DNA from: Streptomyces cucumeris
GTDB taxonomy: Bacteria; Actinomycetota; Actinomycetes; Streptomycetales; Streptomycetaceae
Direction of reading: 5' to 3'
DNA: 53,900 bases
Assembly (NCBI RefSeq): GCF_024295805.1
Contig: NZ_JANCLX010000047.1
Location: 1-53,900, forward strand
The first letter of the stretch is position 1, and each line of letters starts with the position of its first letter. The notes beneath the pieces are model-generated. The model made no database searches. It had not been told where the DNA came from and was given only the letters and a program-made list of their open reading frames with translations. Positions 15,867 to 21,974 of this stretch are shown here, one piece after another. Made by a program: the position numbers and the translations under genes.

Positions 15867-16940
15867 ATGACGCACGCGATGCTGAAGGGATCGAACATCC
15901 CGCTCGAGACCACGGTGATACGGGCGGTACTGCGCTGGACCCCCGGCACCGACGTACCCGATGTCGACGCCTCGGCACTCCTGCTGGCCGGGGACGACCG
16001 CGTGCGTTCGGACGAGGACTTCGTCTTCTACAACCAGCCGCGCCACCCCTCGGGCCTGGTCCGCCACCTGCCGAAGAAGCGGGCGCAGGACGGGCTGACC
16101 GACACCATCGAGGCCGAGCTGGCCGGTCTGGAGTCCGGGGTGCACCGGGTGGTGCTGGCCGCGTCCGCGGACGGCGGCCCGTTCGGGCGGGTGCGGGATC
16201 TGAGCCTGCTGCTGTACGACGCCACGGCCGCGGCGGACGCGGATCCGATCGCCGTCTTCGAGGTGCAGCCGGAGACGGGCGCGGAGACCGCGCTGATCTG
16301 CGGGGAGCTGTACCGGCGGAAGGACGCCTGGAAGTTCCGCGCACTGGGCCAGGGCTATGAGTCCGGTCTGATGGGCCTGGCCACCGAGTACGGCATCTCG
16401 GTGGACGACGGTGAGGGCGGGGGCGCGGCGTCCGCGCCGGCGGAGCCGGACGGGCCGGAGAGCGCCGCCGAGCCCCCGTCGGCGTCCACCACCCCGCCAC
16501 CGCCGTCCTCCGCGCCGACCCCGCCGCCGCCGTCCTCGCCCACCCCGTCGCAGGCCGAGACCCAGGCGCTGCCGCCGCAGGTGCCCACGCCCGGGACCGG
16601 ATACGGCTTTCCGCCGCCGCAGCCCCAGCCGCGCCCCCAGGGGCCGACGCCGGACCCGTGGGAGCCGCAGCGGATGCCCCCGGCCGCGGCACAGGGCGAC
16701 GGGTACGGCTATGTGCCGCCCCAGCCCTCCTCACCGCCTCCGCCGCCCCCGGGCTATCCGGCCCCGGGACAGCAGCCCTACGCCCAGCCGTCGTACGGCT
16801 ACCCGCAGCCACCCGCGTACGGCTATCCGCAGCAGGTGCAGCCCACCGGGGCGGTACCGCCCCCGCCGCCGCTGCCCGCGCCGGTGCCGGACCCCAATTT
16901 CACGCTGCCGCCGCAGGGGCCGCAGTTCCAGAACCGCTAG
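15867..16940 (+). CDS. TerD-domain protein with long Pro/Tyr-rich tail
   Basis: The product is 357 residues. GGAGGGCAGGA upstream supports ATG 15867. Residues 1-180 are a TerD domain: DVDASALLLAGDDRV and DEDFVFYNQPRHPSG give the calcium-binding acidic cluster, and FRALGQGYESGLMGLATEYGISV is the conserved end. Residues 185-357 are almost only Pro, Gln, Ala, Gly and Tyr, with YGYPQP-like units, a probable flexible surface or protein-binding tail. There is no signal peptide. It is divergent from the lyase operon and convergent with the TerA-like gene. TerD proteins bind calcium and assemble at the membrane under stress; the tail may recruit partners. Confidence 0.88.
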   Translation: MTHAMLKGSNIPLETTVIRAVLRWTPGTDVPDVDASALLLAGDDRVRSDEDFVFYNQPRHPSGLVRHLPKKRAQDGLTDTIEAELAGLESGVHRVVLAASADGGPFGRVRDLSLLLYDATAAADADPIAVFEVQPETGAETALICGELYRRKDAWKFRALGQGYESGLMGLATEYGISVDDGEGGGAASAPAEPDGPESAAEPPSASTTPPPPSSAPTPPPPSSPTPSQAETQALPPQVPTPGTGYGFPPPQPQPRPQGPTPDPWEPQRMPPAAAQGDGYGYVPPQPSSPPPPPPGYPAPGQQPYAQPSYGYPQPPAYGYPQQVQPTGAVPPPPPLPAPVPDPNFTLPPQGPQFQNR

Positions 16941-16949
16941 CGCGGCGGA

Positions 16950-16974
16950 CGCGGGGCCGGACCTCGGCCCCGCG
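16950..16974. terminator. bidirectional terminator
   Basis: CGCGGGGCCG (16950-16959) and CGGCCCCGCG (16965-16974) form a perfect 10-bp stem with loop GACCT between the convergent TerD/Pro-rich and TerA-like genes. Confidence 0.7.
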
Positions 16975-16977
16975 GGC

Positions 16978-17703
16978 CTAGACCTTGGCCTTGTAGCCCC
17001 GGCCCCACTGGAGCCCCCAGCCGTACAGCCGGTCCAGCTCCGCCTGGAAGCCGTAGACGTACTTCACCTCGCGGCGCACCAGCATCTCGCCCTTGACGTT
17101 CTCGATCATGACCACGGCGCAGGAGCGGGCCTGCGGGGCCCGCTCATGGAGGGCGATCTCCACCCGGGGGCCATTGCTCGGGTAGAGCGTCACCATGCCG
17201 TGGGTGCGGTCGAAGGCGGGGGTGCCGTCGTAGATGTAGACGAACACCAGCAGCCGCTTGATGTCGTCCTTGTGGTCCATGTTGATGTAGATCGTCTCGC
17301 CGGTGCCCGAGCCGAACCGGTCGTCCCCGCTGAGCTTGACGTACGGCGGCTCATTGAGATTGCCGAAGAAGTTGCCGAGCGGCTGGACCACACCCTTGGT
17401 GCCGCTCTTCAGCTCGTACATCACCGCCAGGTCGAGGTCCACGTTGACCATCGCGGGGCCCTGGGCCTGGACCACCTGCGGCTTGAACATCCGCAGCGGA
17501 TGGCGCAGCGAGCCGCGGCCGGACTCGTTGAAATCCGAGGTCCGCATCTGCCAGGAGAGATTGATCCGGAGGTTGCCGCTGGCTGCGCCCTGTTTGGTCA
17601 GGGAGATCATGGAGTGCCGTTTGGTCAGCTCGACCACTCCGGACGCGTCACCGCTGTCGAACTCGCGCCACGCGGCCCGCCCCCAGTTGCTCCAGAACGC
17701 CAT
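16978..17703 (-). CDS. TerA-like tellurium-resistance/stress protein
   Basis: The product is 241 residues from ATG 17703. A GTG five codons upstream is less likely because the G-rich Shine-Dalgarno lies inside it. The chain has the beta-rich Ter fold: ISLTKQGAASGNLRINLSW near the N-terminus, MVNVDLDLAVMYEL, KLSGDDRFGSGTGETIYI and VFVYIYDGTPAFDR correspond to TerA/TerD calcium-binding and core strands. It has no signal peptide. TerA interacts with TerD/TerC partners in other systems, and here the DUF475 and two TerD genes lie just upstream in the same direction. A strong hairpin separates it from DUF475, so it probably has its own promoter. Confidence 0.75.
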   Translation of the reverse strand: MAFWSNWGRAAWREFDSGDASGVVELTKRHSMISLTKQGAASGNLRINLSWQMRTSDFNESGRGSLRHPLRMFKPQVVQAQGPAMVNVDLDLAVMYELKSGTKGVVQPLGNFFGNLNEPPYVKLSGDDRFGSGTGETIYINMDHKDDIKRLLVFVYIYDGTPAFDRTHGMVTLYPSNGPRVEIALHERAPQARSCAVVMIENVKGEMLVRREVKYVYGFQAELDRLYGWGLQWGRGYKAKV

Positions 17704-17748
17704 CGTGCACACCCCCACCCTTCATGGCTCCCGCCTGCGTGAACTGCC

Positions 17749-17786
17749 GCGGGGCGGCCGGGAGCTGAAACTCTCGGCCGCCCCGC
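17749..17786 (-). terminator. terminator downstream of the DUF475 gene
   Basis: GCGGGGCGGCCG (17749-17760) and CGGCCGCCCCGC (17775-17786) are perfect 12-bp arms. A further GAG/CTC pairing inside leaves a short A-rich loop. It lies 27 bp after the DUF475 stop on the minus strand. Confidence 0.75.
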
Positions 17787-17813
17787 TCAGAGCGTTCCTC
17801 AAACGCCCCCCGG

Positions 17814-18965
17814 TCACACTCCGGAGGAGACTTCCGTCTGTTCCCCGCTTCCGTCGCCCGCGGTCTCGCGGCGGTTGCGGACCACCGAGGACCAGTACGA
17901 GGCACCGATCAGCAGCACACCCACCGAGCCGGTGATGACCTCGTTGATCTCGAACTTGATGGTGGCCAGCAGGATGAGAGCGAGCGCGCCGATGGCGTAG
18001 TGCGCGCCGTGCTCCAGGTAGACGTACTCGTCCAGGGTGCCCTTGCGGACCAGGTAGACGGTCAGGGACCGGATGTACATCGCGCCGATACCCAGACCCA
18101 GCGCCATCTCGAAGATGTCGTTGGTGATGGCGAAGGCGCCGATGACCCCGTCGAAGGAGAAGGACGCGTCGATGACCTCGAGGTAGAGGAACATGAAGAA
18201 CGCGGCCTTGCCGGCCAGGCCCACCACGGTGGGTCCACCGCGCCGGCCGCCGTTCCCGGCGGCCACGGCCTTCTCGTCGCCCTCGTTCTCGTCCTCGTCG
18301 TCCTCCTCGTCCTCCTCGAGCCTGTCCTCGAAGTAGCCGGAGATACCGCCGACGATCAGATAGGTGAGCACACCGGCGACACCGGCGAGGAGCACCGTGG
18401 CGCTCTTGTCACCGCCCCCGTGGGCGACATCGGTGGCCATGGTGGTCGCGGTGACCAGCAGGACGCCCAGCGCGACCACGATCGAGAGCGTGTCCAGCTT
18501 GCCCAGCTTGGCCAGCGGCCGCTCCAGCCAGGACAGCCACTTGATGTCACGCTCCTCGAAGACGAAGTCGAGGAAGATCATCAGCAGGAACATCCCGCCG
18601 AACGCGGCGATCGACGGATGGGCCGACGTGACCAGGTGTTCGTACTTTTCCTTGTCGTTGATCGCAAGGTCGATGGCCTCGATCGGCCCGAGCTTCGCGG
18701 TGATGGCGACGATCAGCACCGGGAAGACGAGCCGCATACCGAAGACGGCGATCAGGATGCCGACGGTCAGGAAGAGCTTCTGCCAGAAGGCATTCATCTT
18801 GCGAAGAATGCCCGCATTGATGACCGCGTTGTCGAACGAGACCGAAATCTCCAGGATGGAAAGCATCCCGACGATCAGGAGCCCCTTCCACCCCCAGAGG
18901 ACGCCGGCCAAGGCCAGACCGCCCGCCGTTACGGCGAACGACCAACCAAAGGTTTTGAGGAGCAC
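17814..18965 (-). CDS. DUF475 membrane protein (TerC-like)
   Basis: The product is 383 residues with about nine membrane spans. The TerC-superfamily signatures are present: ILEISVSFDNAVINAGIL near residue 40 and EVIDASFSFDGVIGAFAIT near residue 260, each with acidic residues inside a membrane helix and likely to bind metal. A very acidic cytoplasmic loop (EEDEEDDEDENEGDEK, about residues 220-237) separates the two halves. GTG 18965 and TTG 18971 are both possible starts; AAGGA fits the TTG slightly better. It lies 51 bp after a terD gene and is probably co-transcribed. TerC/DUF475 proteins are the presumed membrane anchors or ion transporters of Ter complexes. Confidence 0.9.
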   Translation of the reverse strand: MLLKTFGWSFAVTAGGLALAGVLWGWKGLLIVGMLSILEISVSFDNAVINAGILRKMNAFWQKLFLTVGILIAVFGMRLVFPVLIVAITAKLGPIEAIDLAINDKEKYEHLVTSAHPSIAAFGGMFLLMIFLDFVFEERDIKWLSWLERPLAKLGKLDTLSIVVALGVLLVTATTMATDVAHGGGDKSATVLLAGVAGVLTYLIVGGISGYFEDRLEEDEEDDEDENEGDEKAVAAGNGGRRGGPTVVGLAGKAAFFMFLYLEVIDASFSFDGVIGAFAITNDIFEMALGLGIGAMYIRSLTVYLVRKGTLDEYVYLEHGAHYAIGALALILLATIKFEINEVITGSVGVLLIGASYWSSVVRNRRETAGDGSGEQTEVSSGV

Positions 18966-19016
18966 AGGCAACCCAATCCTTCTTCGTAAGGTCTCCCCCG
19001 CGCGCTGTACGCGGCT

Positions 19017-19592
19017 TTACGAAACGTTGACCCCGAAGTCTAGAGCGATGCCGCGCAGTCCCGACGCGTACCCCTGTCCCACGGCCCTGAACTTCCACTC
19101 GCCCCCGTAGCGATAGACCTCACCGAAGATCATCGCGGTCTCGCCGGAGGCGTCCTCGGACAGGTCATAGCGGGCCAGCTCCTGGCCGTCGGCCTGGTTC
19201 ACCACGCGGATGAAGGCATTGCTGACCTGCCCGAACGTCTGACGCCTGGCATCGGCGTCATGGATGGACACAGGGAAGACGATCTTGTCGACCTGCGGCG
19301 GCACCGCGGACAGATCGAGCAGCAGGGACTCGTCGTCACCCTCGCCCTCACCGGTGAGATTGTCACCGGTGTGCTCGACGGAGCCCTCGGGGCTCTTGAG
19401 GTTGTTGTAGAAGACGAAGTACTCATCGCCGAGCACCCGCCCGTTCTGGCACAGCAGCGCGCTGGCATCGAGGTCGAACGGCGCTCCGGTGGTGGAGCGC
19501 GCATCCCATCCCAGACCGACGAGCACCTGTGTGAGGTTCGGCGCGGCCTTCGAGAGGGAGACATTGCCTCCCTTGGCGAGCGTGACGCCCAT
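19017..19592 (-). CDS. terD: TerD family calcium-binding stress protein, copy 1
   Basis: The product is 191 residues, the standard TerD length. MGVTLAKGGNVSLSKAAP starts the domain. FDLDASALL and GDNLTGEGEGDDE hold the two acidic calcium-binding clusters, and the end FRAVGQGYASGLRGIALDFGVNV is conserved. It is a close paralogue of the next gene upstream. DUF475 follows in the same direction. TerD proteins are cytoplasmic or membrane-peripheral, bind calcium, and are linked to tellurite, phage and oxidative-stress tolerance and, in Streptomyces, to development. Confidence 0.95.
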   Translation of the reverse strand: MGVTLAKGGNVSLSKAAPNLTQVLVGLGWDARSTTGAPFDLDASALLCQNGRVLGDEYFVFYNNLKSPEGSVEHTGDNLTGEGEGDDESLLLDLSAVPPQVDKIVFPVSIHDADARRQTFGQVSNAFIRVVNQADGQELARYDLSEDASGETAMIFGEVYRYGGEWKFRAVGQGYASGLRGIALDFGVNVS

Positions 19593-19632
19593 GATCCTGG
19601 TTCCTCCCCGGGTGTTGCGTGCGCTGAGCGCG

Positions 19633-19675
19633 TCCGGCGCCGCACTCCTGCCAGGTACAGGGATGCGGCGCCGGA
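19633..19675 (-). terminator. intergenic hairpin 1 between terD paralogues
   Basis: TCCGGCGCCGCA (19633-19644) and TGCGGCGCCGGA (19664-19675) are perfect 12-bp arms with a 19-base loop. The hairpin lies in the leader of the downstream terD, so it may attenuate read-through or stabilise mRNA. Confidence 0.55.
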
Positions 19676-19689
19676 ACGCGGTGGTACCG

Positions 19690-19736
19690 CCGTGGGCCGC
19701 GTGTGCCCACCGGTGGTGCGCACACGCGGTCCACGG
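19690..19736 (-). terminator. intergenic hairpin 2 between terD paralogues
   Basis: CCGTGGGCCGCGTGTGC (19690-19706) and GCACACGCGGTCCACGG (19720-19736) pair over 17 bp with one wobble. The loop contains the palindrome CCACCGGTGG. It begins 17 bp after the stop of the upstream terD, the position of a terminator. Confidence 0.7.
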
Positions 19737-19752
19737 AGGGCCGTGGCGACGG

Positions 19753-20328
19753 TCAGACGTTGACGCCGAAGTCCTGCGCGATACCGCGCAGCCCCGAGGC
19801 GTACCCCTGGCCGATGGCGCGGAACTTCCACTCCGCCCCGTTCCGGTACAGCTCACCGAAGACCATGGCGGTCTCGGTCGAGGCGTCCTCGGACAGGTCG
19901 TAGCGGGCCAGCTCCTGGTTGTCGGCCTGGTTCACGACGCGGATGAACGCGTTGCGCACCTGGCCGAAGCTCTGCTGGCGGGACTCGGCGTCGTAGATGG
20001 ACACCGGGAACACGATCTTGGCGACATCGGCCGGGACACCGGCCAGGTTCACCTTGATCTGCTCGTCGTCGCCCTCGCCCTCACCGGTGATGTTGTCACC
20101 GGTGTGCTCGACGGAGCCGTCGGGGCTCTTGAGGTTGTTGAAGAACACGAAGTTCTGGTCGTTGGCGACCTTGCCCTCGGGGTTCGTCAGCAAGGCGCTG
20201 GCGTCGAGGTCGAAGTCGGTGCCCGTGGTGGTGCGGGCGTCCCAGCCCAGACCGACGATGACCGCGGTCAGGTTCGGGGCTTCCTTGGTCAGCGAGACGT
20301 TGCCGCCCTTGCTGAGGCTGACTCCCAC
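19753..20328 (-). CDS. terD: TerD family calcium-binding stress protein, copy 2
   Basis: The product is 191 residues starting at GTG 20328 behind GGGAGG. It has the same landmarks as the neighbouring copy: GGNVSLTKEAP, FDLDASALL, GDNITGEGEGDDE and FRAIGQGYASGLRGIAQDFGVNV. Differences cluster between the calcium-binding loops and in the middle strands (IKVNLAGVPADVAKIVF against LLLDLSAVPPQVDKIVF), so the copies are probably not redundant. Two strong hairpins separate it from the downstream copy. The promoter must lie within the 163 bp between this start and the peroxiredoxin stop, where an inverted repeat GGATC-8-GATCC occurs at 20418-20435. Confidence 0.95.
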   Translation of the reverse strand: MGVSLSKGGNVSLTKEAPNLTAVIVGLGWDARTTTGTDFDLDASALLTNPEGKVANDQNFVFFNNLKSPDGSVEHTGDNITGEGEGDDEQIKVNLAGVPADVAKIVFPVSIYDAESRQQSFGQVRNAFIRVVNQADNQELARYDLSEDASTETAMVFGELYRNGAEWKFRAIGQGYASGLRGIAQDFGVNV

Positions 20329-20491
20329 GAGTCCTCCCAAAAAAGGTTCGTCAGGAGCACTGCGTGCCCCCTCATGGTGGATGCGGATACCTTCGGTGAG
20401 CCTTGCGGAACCCGTAAGGATCAACGCGTCGATCCTAGTGAGCGGTTCCCGGTGGCCACAGGGTTTCGCGGCGCGCGGACGCGCCCGCGGC

Positions 20492-20950
20492 TCAGAGGGC
20501 TTCCAGGGCCTTCACGTAGTCGTTCAGGTCCCGGGCGTCGGGCAGACCGTTGACCACGGTCCAGCGCACCACGCCCTCCTTGTCGATCACGAATGTGCCG
20601 CGCACCGCGCAGCCCTTCTCCTCGTCGAAGACGCCGTAGGCGCGGCTGGCCTCGCCGTGCGGCCAGAAGTCCGACAGCAGCGGGTACTCCAGACCCTCCT
20701 GCTCGGCGAAGACGCGCAGGCTGAAGGGCGCGTCATTGGAGACCGCGAGGAGCTGCACATCGTCATTGACGAAGGTCGGCAGCTCGTCGCGCAGGGCGCA
20801 CAGTTCGCCGGTGCACACGCCGGTGAAGGCGAACGGGTAGAAGAGGAGCACGACGTTCTTCTCGCCGCGGAAGTCGGAGAGCCTGACCGTCTCTCCGTGC
20901 TGGCTCTTCAGCTCGAAGTCGGGGGCCTTGGAACCGACCTCTATCGCCAT
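20492..20950 (-). CDS. peroxiredoxin (AhpE/Bcp-like)
   Basis: The product is 152 residues. The active site is YPFAFTGVCTGELCAL, with peroxidatic C46 in the TxxC context (T43, C46) and a further Cys at C51. R116 in SRAYG or AVRGTF is the conserved Arg region. It reduces hydrogen peroxide and organic peroxides in the cytoplasm; C51 may act as an atypical resolving Cys, as in Bcp, or the enzyme may be AhpE-like. ATG 20950 follows AGGGAC. It sits between the Ter genes and DUF3052 as a single gene behind its own region. Confidence 0.92.
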   Translation of the reverse strand: MAIEVGSKAPDFELKSQHGETVRLSDFRGEKNVVLLFYPFAFTGVCTGELCALRDELPTFVNDDVQLLAVSNDAPFSLRVFAEQEGLEYPLLSDFWPHGEASRAYGVFDEEKGCAVRGTFVIDKEGVVRWTVVNGLPDARDLNDYVKALEAL

Positions 20951-21008
20951 GGGATGTCCCTTCGCTCTCTCGCTCATGTGATCACGTGCGTGGCGTCCAC
21001 CCTACGCG

Positions 21009-21046
21009 CCGAGCCCCCCTCCGAAAGCGAACGGAGGGGGGCTCGG
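21009..21046 (-). terminator. terminator of the DUF3052 gene
   Basis: CCGAGCCCCCCTCCG (21009-21023) and CGGAGGGGGGCTCGG (21032-21046) form a perfect 15-bp stem with an 8-base A-rich loop, 19 bp after the DUF3052 stop. Confidence 0.85.
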
Positions 21047-21064
21047 ACGTGTGGTTTCCCGGTC

Positions 21065-21505
21065 TCAGCGCTTGCTGGCGCGGGCGGCCTTCGGGGTGAC
21101 CAGGCGGCTGCCGGTCCAGTCCTTGCCCGCGCTGAAACTCTTCGTCTGGGAGAGGCCCGCGGTGGTCGCGGCCTCGTTGATGTCACTCGGCTCGACATAG
21201 CCGTCGCGGCCGGTCTTGGGCGTGAAGAGCCACACCGGGGCGCCGTCGTCGATCATCTGGAGGGCGTCCACCAGCGCGTCCGTCAGATCGCCGTCGTCCT
21301 CTCGGAACCACAGCACCACGGCGTCGGCCACGTCGTCGTACTCCTCGTCGACGAGTTCCTGGCCGGTGGACTCCTCGATGGCCTCGCGGAGCTCCTGGTC
21401 GACATCGTCGTCGTAGCCGATCTCCTGGACCACCTGCTCGGGCTGGAAACCCAGCCTCGCGGCCAGGTTGGTCTGCTCCTCCGCGTGGTCCGCGGTCGCG
21501 CTCAC
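21065..21505 (-). CDS. DUF3052 protein
   Basis: The product is 146 residues, starting at GTG 21505 just after GGAGGC. It is a highly acidic cytoplasmic protein: GYDDDVDQELREAIEE and EEYDDVADAVVLWFREDDGDL are recognisable DUF3052 signatures, followed by PVWLFTPKTGRDGYVEPSDI and a basic C-terminal end. The family is conserved throughout actinobacteria and its function is unknown. It is divergent from aceE with about 470 bp between them, an arrangement I remember from other Streptomyces. Confidence 0.9.
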   Translation of the reverse strand: MSATADHAEEQTNLAARLGFQPEQVVQEIGYDDDVDQELREAIEESTGQELVDEEYDDVADAVVLWFREDDGDLTDALVDALQMIDDGAPVWLFTPKTGRDGYVEPSDINEAATTAGLSQTKSFSAGKDWTGSRLVTPKAARASKR

Positions 21506-21974
21506 GGATTGCCTCCTGTCATCTTTCGTTCACTCTTCGGCTCGGGTGACCCCGCGCGCGTACGCGAGGGTTCATGGGGCGTAGTCCACACGGGCCGGGC
21601 GGATCGCGCAAGTACCCGGCCAGCGATCCCGCCCAAACGTTGACGTCTCGCCGCAACTCCCATCAGGGAAGAGCGGCGCGAACCAGCGGGAAGCCATGCA
21701 GATTGCCCCATTATGTCCGGCTTACGTATGTGTATCGCCACCCTACGCCGACCCGGAGCCGAACGGTCGTACGCAGATCCCCTCCGTCGTGGGCGTATGG
21801 TTGCGATTTGGCCGTCCCACCCGACCGGCCCGCAGCGCCCATCTCGCCTGGTGGCGGTTACCAACCAGTAGAGATGACGTATCCCGTACCCGAGGTACAC
21901 GATGGAGACCGGCGCGACCCCTAGAGCACGAATCCATGTCCGTGCACAGCACGACCGAAAAGCGAAGGAATAGC
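21506..21974. promoter_or_regulatory. divergent promoter and long leader region of DUF3052 and aceE
   Basis: The region contains no gene of normal size. A 16-codon frame with a nearby purine stretch runs from ATG 21874 to TAG 21922-21924 and could be a leader peptide of aceE. GTACC-CGA-GGTAC at 21886-21898 is a small palindrome inside it. AAGGA lies just upstream of the aceE GTG. No confident operator was found. Confidence 0.4.
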
